Assembly: GCA_900315075.1 (NCBI GenBank) | Contig: OMXV01000011.1 | Span: 44,756-108,755, forward strand | From: an uncultured Prevotellaceae bacterium | GTDB lineage: Bacteria; Bacteroidota; Bacteroidia; Bacteroidales; Bacteroidaceae | DNA length: 64,000 nucleotides | Direction: 5' to 3' | In this document: piece after piece, positions 51,507-59,992 of the stretch | How the letters are laid out: every line of letters starts with the position of its first letter | Numbering within the stretch: the stretch's first letter is position 1 | Program-made: the position numbers and the translations under genes | The notes under the pieces: generated by a model | The model's database searches: none | Told to the model about the DNA's origin: nothing | Seen by the model: the letters and a program-made list of their open reading frames with translations, nothing else

Positions 51507-51992
51507 ATGCGATCAAGAACAGCAGACTGGTTTGAAACCAAAATACGTTATGAGAAGACGATGGAAGATGGTCTTCAGAAAAAAGTCACAGAAGTATATG
51601 TCGTCGATGCACTGAGCTTCACAGAAGCAGAGTCAACGATTACCGAAGAGATGTCATCATATATCAGTGGTGAATTTGAGGTGTCGGATATCAAGAAGGC
51701 TTCATATAAGGAAATCTTTTTCAGTGAGGCTGATGCCGACGACCGCTGGTATAAGGCAAAACTCCAGTTTATCACTATCGATGAAAAGACAGATAAGGAG
51801 AAACGCTCTAACGTCTATTATCTCGTGCAGGCAAAGTCACTCCCTGTTGCTGTGAAACATATAGAGGAAGTGATGGGTACAACACTGATAGACTATGTAA
51901 TCGCCAGTTTGGCAGAGACACAAATCATGGATGTGTTTGAGCATCAGGCCGCGGCTGCTAAGCCCCAAAGTGATGTGCCAGAACAAGAATAG
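51507..51992 (+). CDS. DUF4494-family protein
   Basis: A 161-residue cytoplasmic protein of the Bacteroidetes DUF4494 family, starting MRSRTADWFETKIRYEKTM with the conserved W-F-E-x-K-I-R-Y opening and VYYLVQAKSLPVAVKHIEEV later. Function is unknown. The C-terminal tail is Ala/Gln rich. It lies seven bases before the YggS-family gene, and the pairing of these two genes suggests a shared operon. Confidence 0.88.
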   Translation: MRSRTADWFETKIRYEKTMEDGLQKKVTEVYVVDALSFTEAESTITEEMSSYISGEFEVSDIKKASYKEIFFSEADADDRWYKAKLQFITIDEKTDKEKRSNVYYLVQAKSLPVAVKHIEEVMGTTLIDYVIASLAETQIMDVFEHQAAAAKPQSDVPEQE

Positions 51993-51999
51993 ATTTGCC

Positions 52000-52665
52000 A
52001 TGTCGAATATAGCGCAGAATCTTCTTGCTGTCCGTTCCCAGCTCCCAGAGCATGTGCGCTTGGTGGCTGTCAGCAAATACCATCCGGCTGAGAGCATCCG
52101 TGAGGCATATGATGCCGGACAACGTGTGTTTGGTGAGAGCCATGAGCGGGAATTGACCCAGAAAGTGGCACTCCTGCCCGATGATATCGAATGGCATTTC
52201 ATCGGACACCTGCAAACCAACAAGGTGAAATACATCGCCCCATACATCTCGATGGTTGATGCGGTGGATTCGCTGCGGCTTCTTCGAGAAATTCAGAAAC
52301 AGGCAGCACGCCATGACCGTGTCATTGATGTGCTGTTAGAACTGCATATCGCTGAGGAAGAGACCAAATATGGTTTCTCTCTTGATGAGTGTCGTGAAAT
52401 GTTGGAAGAAGGAGAATGGCGGCAGATGTCCAACGTGCGTATTTGTGGCCTGATGATGATGGCTTCTTATGTTGAGGATACAGAGCAGATAAGGAGTGAG
52501 ATGACACTTGCAGCCGATTTTTTCGACGAGGTGAAGCAGCAATTCTTTGCTGATGTTCCTTATTTCAAGGAACGTAGCTGGGGCATGAGTCATGACTATC
52601 ACATTGCCTGCCAATGCCGCAGCACCATGGTGCGGGTAGGAACGGCAATCTTTGGCTCGAGATAA
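52000..52665 (+). CDS. YggS/PLPBP-family pyridoxal-phosphate homeostasis protein
   Basis: A 221-residue PLP-binding protein. The Schiff-base Lys is in VRLVAVSKYHPAESI (about residue 26), followed by GQRVFGESHERELTQK, WHFIGHLQTNKVKYI and RICGLMMMASYVEDT; phosphate-binding residues near HDYHIACQCRSTMVRVGTAIFG. The family buffers cellular PLP and affects amino-acid metabolism. The start is the ATG at 52000 (MSNIAQNLLAVRSQL); the frame is open for 23 codons further upstream inside DUF4494. A terminator follows directly. Confidence 0.92.
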   Translation: MSNIAQNLLAVRSQLPEHVRLVAVSKYHPAESIREAYDAGQRVFGESHERELTQKVALLPDDIEWHFIGHLQTNKVKYIAPYISMVDAVDSLRLLREIQKQAARHDRVIDVLLELHIAEEETKYGFSLDECREMLEEGEWRQMSNVRICGLMMMASYVEDTEQIRSEMTLAADFFDEVKQQFFADVPYFKERSWGMSHDYHIACQCRSTMVRVGTAIFGSR

Positions 52666-52673
52666 TTGAGCAA

Positions 52674-52710
52674 AAAAGAGGATAATCCGATAGGATTATC
52701 CTCTTTTCTT
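52674..52710. terminator. Terminator after the YggS-family gene
   Basis: AAAAGAGGATAATCC (52674-52688) and GGATTATCCTCTTTT (52693-52707) form a perfect 15-bp stem with a GATA loop. T-rich and A-rich flanks suggest it works for both converging genes. Confidence 0.9.
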
Positions 52711-52728
52711 TAAGAGTGCGGAAAATTG

Positions 52729-53109
52729 TTATTTTCCAGACTCAATTTTCCAATTGCCGTCTTTGTCTTTCTTCAAGGTCTGCTGGCTGCTCTTGCTGTT
52801 GCCATCATTGTCAATCATATCATAAGTGACTGTTGCCTTGTCGCCATCTTCTTTCACATCCTTGATTTTGTAATCCTTGATTTTCTTCATCTCCTCCTCA
52901 CCGAGTTTCAGCAAACCTTTGTAAGTGTCTTTCTGAGTGTCGTCCTTCAGATCCATCAGTTCTACGATGCCATCGATGTCACCCTTCTGAGCACATTTAA
53001 AATAGGCTTCCATCACACCTTGAGGAGTACTTGTGTCGGCACCACCGCCACAACTTGACATTACTACTACCATTGCGCAAGCGCAGAAAAAGAACAAAAT
53101 TTTCTTCAT
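52729..53109 (-). CDS. DUF4878-like small lipoprotein
   Basis: A 126-residue lipoprotein with signal MKKILFFFCACAMVVVMSSC (Cys20). The mature domain, TPQGVMEAYFKCAQKGDIDG to KATVTYDMIDNDGNSKSSQQTLKKDKDGNWKI split over its length, fits the DUF4878/SnoaL-like lumazine-binding fold seen in many Bacteroidetes lipoproteins. Ligand unknown. Convergent with the YggS gene, and 30 bases after the NlpC/P60-like gene on the same strand. Confidence 0.85.
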   Translation of the reverse strand: MKKILFFFCACAMVVVMSSCGGGADTSTPQGVMEAYFKCAQKGDIDGIVELMDLKDDTQKDTYKGLLKLGEEEMKKIKDYKIKDVKEDGDKATVTYDMIDNDGNSKSSQQTLKKDKDGNWKIESGK

Positions 53110-53139
53110 AAGAATAATGAATTAAGTGAAACAAAAAAA

Positions 53140-53823
53140 CTAAAATTTATAAATAGATTTCAAATATTTTGAATTGAGTAGATCTGAGGGAAATATGCAT
53201 ATAGCATGGAAATTATTCACCGAAACTTCATGTCGCTCGGGACTTACTAATTCAATCCCAGCCCTTTTGTAGGCATATACCACCAATTCTGCGCAATACA
53301 TCTTCGTGGTGTCTGTGTCGTCATATTCATGGTCGAATAACACTTTCCTCTCATATGTCTGTATGGCAATGTCTGCGGCTTTACGAGCAATGGAGTCGTC
53401 CTCGATTCTACATACCTCTGCACACTCTGCATAATGGTCAGAGAAGTACACCTCTATGGGGTCGATTTTCACTCTGTCCACATCTCCCTCAAAGTCAGGC
53501 TCGTCGGCTACTGCATGTGCAATCATCTTTTTACCATCGTAATCCACCACAATGCCGGAGTGAGAATAAATGCTGGCTGTGTCCAACTTTAATATGACCC
53601 GACTCGCCATTCCTGTCCCCCTTCTAAACACCACATCACCTGTCTGAAGCTTTACATCACCGGGCATGATGCACTCAAAACCACTTACCTTCTCTGAACT
53701 ACTTTTGTGGGAACAACCCAAAAACAGTGATGAAATAAGCAAAAAGAATACACAAACACAATATGTCTTTTTCGAACTTCTTCTTTCAACGACATTGTAA
53801 TGTGGTGCCTCTATAAATATCAT
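53140..53823 (-). CDS. YiiX/YebB-like NlpC/P60-type cysteine hydrolase, lipoprotein
   Basis: A 227-residue protein with a long N-terminal hydrophobic signal and lipobox (SSLFLGC, about residue 37). The papain-like permuted fold is shown by LQTGDVVFRRGTGMASRVIL, YSHSGIVVDYDGKKMIAH (catalytic His) and MYCAELVVYAYKRAGIEL (catalytic Cys). Members hydrolyse amide or ester bonds in peptidoglycan or lipids; the exact substrate is unknown. The first ATG of the frame is at 53823; an upstream TTG is not needed. Confidence 0.85.
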   Translation of the reverse strand: MIFIEAPHYNVVERRSSKKTYCVCVFFLLISSLFLGCSHKSSSEKVSGFECIMPGDVKLQTGDVVFRRGTGMASRVILKLDTASIYSHSGIVVDYDGKKMIAHAVADEPDFEGDVDRVKIDPIEVYFSDHYAECAEVCRIEDDSIARKAADIAIQTYERKVLFDHEYDDTDTTKMYCAELVVYAYKRAGIELVSPERHEVSVNNFHAICIFPSDLLNSKYLKSIYKF

Positions 53824-53890
53824 TCTCTTAATCTTCAATCTTCAATTTTCAATCTTCAATTTTCAATTTTCAATTTTCAATTTTCAATCT
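53824..53890. repeat. CTTCAATTTTCAAT simple repeat
   Basis: Eight or nine words of the form TTCAATYTTCAAT in a row between the two minus-strand genes. The same word occurs singly at 47430-47445, 51354-51370 and 59990-60010. Typical of Bacteroidales intergenic space. Confidence 0.75.
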
Positions 53891-55684
53891 TCAATTTTTA
53901 ATAGTCTTCTTCCCATTGCAGATATAAAGTCCTTTGGGCAGAAGATTTAGATTGGTACCCATATAGCGGCCATCGATGCTGTAAATACGGTCGTCTTTGA
54001 ATGTGATGGCGGTAAGGTCGCATATACCGGTAAAAATGTCGAAGTTGTTAACATATTTCAGTTTGACAATACCGTCAGTTTCCTCTATCTCTGTCAAAGC
54101 TTTATTCAGCCTTTCACCATTGTACACCTGGAAATTTACAACTTGCATCGTGTCGTTGAGTGCTGTTACGTTGGATGTGCCTGGGAAAGGATCGCCGGCA
54201 AGTTGGTTGTAGAAGTCAGAATTTTTCACATTCACTCCATCGATGTTGTATTGTGCAAACAGTAGCCCGTCGGCTGGTACAATGGTCATTCGGGGCTTTC
54301 CTTTCACATTGTTCACACTGTTGGAACTAAGTGAGAATGCCGTGCTGTTGTAATTGACGTGATACACCAGCAAACCGTGCCCGCGCTGTCGATAGTTAAG
54401 ACCTTTTTGCTGGATATTTTCGATGATGAAATACTCCTGCCCTGTGGCATCACTGTCGTTTGGTATGCGGTATGCTGTGCCATCAAAGTCGATAGACTTG
54501 ATTTCAAGCAGTGTGTCGGCGGTCAGTGTGGGTATTTCAATCCACCCCATAGCCTCGCGTTCCCAGGCTGTATAGGCAGTGGGTGCGCAACCGTTAGCTT
54601 GATAGTTGCCACTGTCCATCAAACTCCAAAATTCCATGCCTTGATTGTCGCCTTTTACGCTCGAAAGGGTTGGATAGAAGTCGGGTAGTCCCAGACAGTG
54701 CGAAAACTCATGGCATAGAGTGCCGATACCGTTGATGCGCTTAAATGGCGCGCTTGAATAGCATCCAGGGAAACCATTCAACTCAGCATTAACACCATAA
54801 CGAGACACTCTTTTGCCGTCGTAGGAACCGCCGCTGACATTGCCAGACTTGGGCCAAATACACTCATTGCTATTGCCCGACATCGACTGTGAGTAGCCGG
54901 CATAGACCACCATAACAAGATCAACATAACCATCGTTGTTGGCATCGTATTGCGAGAAATCCAAACTGTCGTCCATTGCGGCACAAGCATGTTGAAGCAG
55001 CAAACTCATGTTCTCATCCGACCCTTTGTCGTTACTTCCTCCATATTTTTTCAAAGGTTGTGGCAGAGTCACTGGTCCATAGACGTCAAACTGAGGTGTG
55101 TATTGGCCGAAACTGATGGTTCTGAAATAATAGCCTACGCTGCACACATTGCTCGATTCACCACGTCCATAATCCTCGAGCTGTTGATTGGAATTAAAGT
55201 ATTGTTCGAACGAGCGCTTAGGATTTTCTATTGTAAAAGTGGTATCAGTAAACTCAGCCAGAATGACGATTGCTTTTGGTGAACCCATGTGGGGAAACTC
55301 GAGGTTACTCGCCTGCACTGGTTCTTGCATTGCGCGACGTATGGCGCAAGTCTCTGAGGCTTGGTTCAGAAACAACTCTCGGTTTTGCCGATCTACCAGA
55401 GCCCGCTCCTCCACACCACGTTTGTCGGCATTGTGAGCGAGTTGATTTGTTGCAGATAGATTGCCGTAAGCATCAACTGAGGCAACATAATAACCATTAC
55501 CTTTCTGCACAAGTAGCACACCGTCAACAGTGGTTACATAGTGGAAATATTCATCACCATGCTGCACAATCGTTAAGGTGGTGCCATCTTGCTGTACAAC
55601 TTCTACTGGGAAAGGATATGCCTTGTCGGCTTTCATGTTCAATGCTGTCAAGAGGCAAAAGATTGCAAATAGTAGTCTTTTCAT
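53891..55684 (-). CDS. Secreted M6-family metalloprotease
   Basis: A 597-residue exported zinc protease. After the signal peptide (MKRLLFAIFCLLTALNMKA) there is a propeptide-like region and the catalytic motif CHEFSHCLGLPDFY (HExxHxxGxxD) near residue 336, with a nearby MEFWSLMDSGNY Met-turn. This is the immune-inhibitor-A/M6 group. The C-terminal 60 residues end IYSIDGRYMGTN then a GKKTIKN motif and resemble a secretion/sorting tail. The start is taken at the ATG at 55684 because the signal peptide begins there; the frame is open for 24 codons more upstream. TTTG-N20-TATTTTTG is found at 55744-55775 (minus strand). Confidence 0.88.
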   Translation of the reverse strand: MKRLLFAIFCLLTALNMKADKAYPFPVEVVQQDGTTLTIVQHGDEYFHYVTTVDGVLLVQKGNGYYVASVDAYGNLSATNQLAHNADKRGVEERALVDRQNRELFLNQASETCAIRRAMQEPVQASNLEFPHMGSPKAIVILAEFTDTTFTIENPKRSFEQYFNSNQQLEDYGRGESSNVCSVGYYFRTISFGQYTPQFDVYGPVTLPQPLKKYGGSNDKGSDENMSLLLQHACAAMDDSLDFSQYDANNDGYVDLVMVVYAGYSQSMSGNSNECIWPKSGNVSGGSYDGKRVSRYGVNAELNGFPGCYSSAPFKRINGIGTLCHEFSHCLGLPDFYPTLSSVKGDNQGMEFWSLMDSGNYQANGCAPTAYTAWEREAMGWIEIPTLTADTLLEIKSIDFDGTAYRIPNDSDATGQEYFIIENIQQKGLNYRQRGHGLLVYHVNYNSTAFSLSSNSVNNVKGKPRMTIVPADGLLFAQYNIDGVNVKNSDFYNQLAGDPFPGTSNVTALNDTMQVVNFQVYNGERLNKALTEIEETDGIVKLKYVNNFDIFTGICDLTAITFKDDRIYSIDGRYMGTNLNLLPKGLYICNGKKTIKN

Positions 55685-55743
55685 ATTGAATATTTGTCTT
55701 CTGAAATAATTGTCTTCTGAGATGATTTCATCACTTGAAAATG

Positions 55744-55775
55744 CAAAAATACACATAGTTTTTCAGAAAATCAAA
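55744..55775 (-). promoter_or_regulatory. Promoter of the M6 metalloprotease gene
   Basis: Minus strand: -33 TTTG (55772-55775), 20-base spacer, -7 TATTTTTG (55744-55751). It leaves a leader of about 55 bases before the start at 55684. Confidence 0.7.
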
Positions 55776-55905
55776 CTTTTTCCATGCTTTTTGAAAGATT
55801 TGTCAATTTATTGCCCTTCAATATTGTCTGTCTCATTTTTTTTCCGTAATATTGCAAGTCAAAACTTATACTTTTTCTATCAATATCGAGAAACAGGCAC
55901 TGAGA

Positions 55906-56556
55906 ATGAAAATGAGGCTTTTTTTCATCGCCATTGTGGCGTTTTTCTTATGTCCTAACTTAAATGCCCAGAAATCTATGAGCGATGTTTGGGTTAATAT
56001 GCCTGATACGCTCATGACGTATCTGAATTGGGATAAACGCAAAGATTTGACCGCCTACTTTCAGATGGGGGCAGAGGCTACCATTCCGTCGTTGCTTGGT
56101 GAAGAGGCAAGACTGCTGAAACTAACAGATAACTATATTTCGTTGAAGCTTAATCAAAGCACCAACATGCAAATGGCAATACTGAAGACTATCGACAACG
56201 ATTCACTCATCTGCATGGTGCGCACTTATTACGGTGGAATAGAGCAAGAGGGTGGAGCAGCAGAGAGTGTTATCGCTTTCTATGATATGCAGTGGCAAAA
56301 AATTGACAATTCCAGATTTCTTAAAACAATCGAACCTGCCGAACTGACTCATAAACCAGACTCTATAACACAGGAGACATATAGTCAATTACTTAGGCTT
56401 GCAAGTCCTAAAATGGTGGCGGTGGAAATGGATGAGAATGATTACTCACTGATTTATCGACTTACAGTTCCAATGCTCTCTGCTAAGGAGCAAGAGCAAA
56501 TAAAACCCATTTTTTTGCAAAGAAAACTTAAATGGGATGGTAAAATGTATAATTAA
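55906..56556 (+). CDS. DUF3256-family secreted protein
   Basis: A 216-residue exported protein with signal MKMRLFFIAIVAFFLCPNLNA and the DUF3256 pattern VWVNMPDTLMTYLNWDKRKDL, LLKLTDNYISLKLNQSTNMQ. The function of this Bacteroidetes family is unknown. The start is the ATG at 55906; a second ATG two codons later is possible. It is divergent from the M6 protease gene and followed by a terminator at 56662. Confidence 0.82.
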   Translation: MKMRLFFIAIVAFFLCPNLNAQKSMSDVWVNMPDTLMTYLNWDKRKDLTAYFQMGAEATIPSLLGEEARLLKLTDNYISLKLNQSTNMQMAILKTIDNDSLICMVRTYYGGIEQEGGAAESVIAFYDMQWQKIDNSRFLKTIEPAELTHKPDSITQETYSQLLRLASPKMVAVEMDENDYSLIYRLTVPMLSAKEQEQIKPIFLQRKLKWDGKMYN

Positions 56557-56661
56557 TGTTATAATATACGATTTTTTGAATAGAAAAATTGTATATATAC
56601 AAAAAAACACCTAAATTTGCATCGTGTTTTTCATGGTATTAGATTATTAAGGTTAATAAAG

Positions 56662-56692
56662 ATTGGTTGTCGTGAGACAATCAATTTTTTTT
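56662..56692 (+). terminator. Terminator downstream of the DUF3256 gene
   Basis: ATTGGTTGTC (56662-56671) pairs with GACAATCAAT (56676-56685; one G-U) with a GTGA loop, followed by TTTTTTT. The gap 56557-56926 otherwise holds AT-rich sequence, GTTAGAA/CTCAAA-type words and the promoter of the next gene. Confidence 0.85.
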
Positions 56693-56884
56693 GTATATAG
56701 TGGTCGAAGATTAGGTTATAGTTTTGGGTTATTAGTTGTTAGAATCATATGTCGTAATAACAATATAACGAAATCTCAACCCTCAAATCTCAATGCATTT
56801 GTCTGAACTACTGTGACTTCTGAACTCTTGAACTCCCAACAAAAAAAAACTCACTCTTTCTTTCTTTTTTCGCTTTTTTTTTCA

Positions 56885-56892
56885 TATTTTTG
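56885..56892 (+). promoter_or_regulatory. -7 box of the BspA/dockerin gene
   Basis: TATTTTTG at 56885-56892 with a partial -33 (TTTC, about 56862-56865). The coding start at 56927 is about 28 bases after the expected transcription start. Confidence 0.5.
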
Positions 56893-56926
56893 CAACCAAT
56901 TGGAAGATGTATAGAAAAAGACTTTC

Positions 56927-59881
56927 ATGATGAAATACAAACTGATATGCATAATCATGTCTATACTCCTCGGTGTAGATGTGTGGGGACAGGAAGAGGG
57001 TACGTTAAATGCCCTTACAGATGAAGGTGTGAACATGCTATTCACCGTCATCGACGAAGAACTGAAAACATGTATGGTGGGAAGTGAAAGCGACACGCCA
57101 GTCATAGCGATAGAACAAGCATACGATGGAGCTGTAACCATTCCAGAGAGTGTCGAGGGGTATACTGTGACAAAAATCGCCAAGCATGCGTTTCAGGGAT
57201 GTGAAATTACGGATGTTACAATACCTGCTTCCATCTATGCCATCGGTGACTATGCCTTTGCTTGTGATGGACTTAATACAGTCACGTTTCTTGGACAATA
57301 TCCATTGCGTATCACCGAGACAACATTCTATTATCGCTCGGATGCTACACTTTATGTGCCCGTGGGATGTAGTGAAAGCTTTATGGAAGCCATGTATTGG
57401 AAAGACTTCGGGCAGATATTGGAGATTATGGTGGAGCCAGAACCCTACGTGACATTTTCGGATGATGGTAAGACGATGACTTTCCGATATGACACCAACA
57501 AACTCAACTATGATGAGAATCTGTGTTTCATGATTCCAGAGGAGTTGGAAGAGCCACAATGGCTGGATGCTGCAGCACCTGTTACCACAGTAGTATTCGA
57601 ACCGGCTTTCGAAAATGCAAGGCCTACTACCACAGCGTCGTGGTTTGATGGAATGGAGAATCTGTCGCTTATCTCTGGGCTAGAGAATCTCAACACCTCT
57701 GAAGTTACTTCAATGAGCTATATGTTCCAGAATTGCAAGTCGCTTAGGACAATTGACCTGAGATTTATGAACACAGTGGTGGTAGAGCAGATGGACTATA
57801 TGTTCAATAACTGTACGAGTCTGAAAACGATAGATTTGAGCAATTTCAATACCTCATATAACACTACTTTCTATCGGACGTTTAATGGATGTACTGCTTT
57901 GGAGAACCTGATTTTAGGTCCAAATTTTGACACAAGAAATGTTGAATACTTCTCGTTTATGTTTGCAGGATGTACGAGCCTTACAGAACTCGACTTGATG
58001 ACTGTTAACTTGAATGAAAGGGCAAGGTCGGTAGATATGCTTAGTGGTTGCTCGGCACTGAAGACGCTCGTTATTTCAGCATCAATGAACAGGTTGGATA
58101 ATACCGCATGCCAAGGAGTGGGCACCCAAGATCATCCTTGTGCTATTATTGCTCCTGAAGGTTTCGACTTCGGCGTGGATGTTTCCAGCGCCAGTTTTGA
58201 ATGGAAAAACGGATGGTTTTTCGTTGGTAATCCTACACCATATGCTGTTTACAACAACGAAGTGCTCACATTCTACTACGACAATCTGAGAAAGACGCGG
58301 AATGGGACGACATACGATATCAATGAGTGGGATGAGACATGTATTACGGCCACACGCAGTGTTGTTTTCGACAAGACTTTCGCTGTCTATCAACCTACTT
58401 CCACCAGCCATTGGTTCCAGGGGATGAAGAACTTGTCTACGCTGGTTTATATTGAAAACTTGAATACATCACAAGTAAAGGACATGGACTATATGTTCTA
58501 CGACTGTGCTATGCTTACCGATCTTGACTTGTCGCATTTCGACACAGGCCAGGTGGGCGGTATAACGTTGACACTTTCCGACGAATACACGGGTGAAGAT
58601 GGTATGACCCTCTATACCACCTATACATGTGTAGGATATGGAATGAAGAGTATGTTTGAGGGCTGTACAAATCTCATCAACCTCAATGTCTCTTCTTTCA
58701 ATACGCAGAAGGTGAGGAATATGAGTAATATGTTCAATGGCTGTTCCAGCTTGGTAAACATCGATGTTTCGTCGTTCAACACGGCAAAAGTGGTGGATAT
58801 GATGGGAATGTTTAAAGGTTGTGTGAGCTTGGAAAGGCTCGACTTGTCTAATTTCGACATTAGCAGTGTGGGAAACCATCCCATGGGTGAACAATATGAA
58901 GAGGAGGAGGTCGAGACCATTGAGCATGAAATCGAGAATGAGGACACGTTTATTGAGTATCGTTCATACTCGTTTATACCTGGTGAGACAAGTCTGCTGA
59001 TGGACGGATGCCAGAGCTTAGAGGAACTGAAGGTTTCTGCCAGTATGTCTTCTCTTGCAGCGAATGCCTGCCAGGGAGTAGGAACCGAGGAACAACCGTC
59101 TGTGCTCTTTGCACCCGAAGAATTCAACTTTGAGGGTGTGGATGACATTGAGGGGGTCTTCACCTGGAAATCGGGTGTTTTTTGCCTGGGTGCCAGAAAG
59201 TCCACCATTGGTATCGCAGAAGTTCGAATCACAAAAGGTTCGTTAGCAGACATCGTTGTTGAACTGAAAAATGGCAAGAACGAATACAATGCTTTCCAAT
59301 TTGACATTGTCTTGCCTGAGGGTGTCGATTTGGTAAAAGAAAACCGCAATTATATCTATTGGCTTACAGATAGATATAGTAAGAGTGGATGTTCGGTGAT
59401 GATTAATGAATTGGATGAGCATACATATCGTTTCGCCCTCTATTCTCTCAATAATGTGACAATCACAGGTAAGGAGGGGCCAATCCTCATTCTTAGGCTG
59501 AAGACTACTGAAGAAGTGGGTGATGAAGTGCTGGAAGGTTTGATGGATAACATCATCTTTAATGGTGAAGGTAACATTAGCGACTATCTCGACCCCGTGA
59601 CGTTTAATGTTGTCACCAATACCTATCCTATGGGTGATGTCGACCACAGTGGCACAGTGACGATTGCCGACGTGGTAAGTCTTGTGAACTATATCATTGG
59701 CATCACACCCTCTCCATTCTATTTGGAGAATGCGGATATGAATACCGACAGAGTGACAAATATCTCAGATGTGATGTCTATAGTAGGTATAGTCGTTCAG
59801 GGTAGCACTAATAATGCACCACCACGTCCCAAAACTGTCGAGAAAAAAGTTACTGCACCAGTATGGTTTAGGATTCTTTAG
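56927..59881 (+). CDS. BspA-like surface protein with cohesin- and dockerin-like C-terminus
   Basis: A 984-residue exported protein. Signal peptide about residues 1-21. Around 65-110 it has an LRR_5/BspA-type leucine-rich segment (ITDVTIPASIYAIGDYAFAC). Two blocks of DUF285-type repeats follow (about 210-395 and 475-650) with units such as MSYMFQNCKSLRTIDL and MNTVVVEQMDYMFNNC. Around 765-875 is a cohesin-like beta domain (VVELKNGKNEYNAFQFDIVL, VILRLKT-like), and about 900-965 has a dockerin-like pair (GDVDHSGTVTIADVVSLVNY and NADMNTDRVTNISDVMSIV) with Ca-binding Asp/Asn positions. It probably mediates adhesion. No T9SS tail is seen. One start at 56927 is used; 56930 is also possible. Confidence 0.85.
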   Translation: MMKYKLICIIMSILLGVDVWGQEEGTLNALTDEGVNMLFTVIDEELKTCMVGSESDTPVIAIEQAYDGAVTIPESVEGYTVTKIAKHAFQGCEITDVTIPASIYAIGDYAFACDGLNTVTFLGQYPLRITETTFYYRSDATLYVPVGCSESFMEAMYWKDFGQILEIMVEPEPYVTFSDDGKTMTFRYDTNKLNYDENLCFMIPEELEEPQWLDAAAPVTTVVFEPAFENARPTTTASWFDGMENLSLISGLENLNTSEVTSMSYMFQNCKSLRTIDLRFMNTVVVEQMDYMFNNCTSLKTIDLSNFNTSYNTTFYRTFNGCTALENLILGPNFDTRNVEYFSFMFAGCTSLTELDLMTVNLNERARSVDMLSGCSALKTLVISASMNRLDNTACQGVGTQDHPCAIIAPEGFDFGVDVSSASFEWKNGWFFVGNPTPYAVYNNEVLTFYYDNLRKTRNGTTYDINEWDETCITATRSVVFDKTFAVYQPTSTSHWFQGMKNLSTLVYIENLNTSQVKDMDYMFYDCAMLTDLDLSHFDTGQVGGITLTLSDEYTGEDGMTLYTTYTCVGYGMKSMFEGCTNLINLNVSSFNTQKVRNMSNMFNGCSSLVNIDVSSFNTAKVVDMMGMFKGCVSLERLDLSNFDISSVGNHPMGEQYEEEEVETIEHEIENEDTFIEYRSYSFIPGETSLLMDGCQSLEELKVSASMSSLAANACQGVGTEEQPSVLFAPEEFNFEGVDDIEGVFTWKSGVFCLGARKSTIGIAEVRITKGSLADIVVELKNGKNEYNAFQFDIVLPEGVDLVKENRNYIYWLTDRYSKSGCSVMINELDEHTYRFALYSLNNVTITGKEGPILILRLKTTEEVGDEVLEGLMDNIIFNGEGNISDYLDPVTFNVVTNTYPMGDVDHSGTVTIADVVSLVNYIIGITPSPFYLENADMNTDRVTNISDVMSIVGIVVQGSTNNAPPRPKTVEKKVTAPVWFRIL

Positions 59882-59930
59882 ATAGTGCGACGGCAAAACC
59901 ATCACCTATGGAGAAATGCTTAATTGTTAA

Positions 59931-59970
59931 CTGAGGTTTTTAGGTTATGAGGTTTTTAGGTTATGAGGTG
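59931..59970. repeat. TAGGTTATGAGGTTTT simple repeat
   Basis: Two and a half copies of TAGGTTATGAGGT(TTT); the inverse of the ACCTCATAACCT words at 14664-14692 and 36212-36253. It lies between the BspA-like gene and uvrA. Confidence 0.65.
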
Positions 59971-59992
59971 AAATATGCTAAAATCCGTATCC

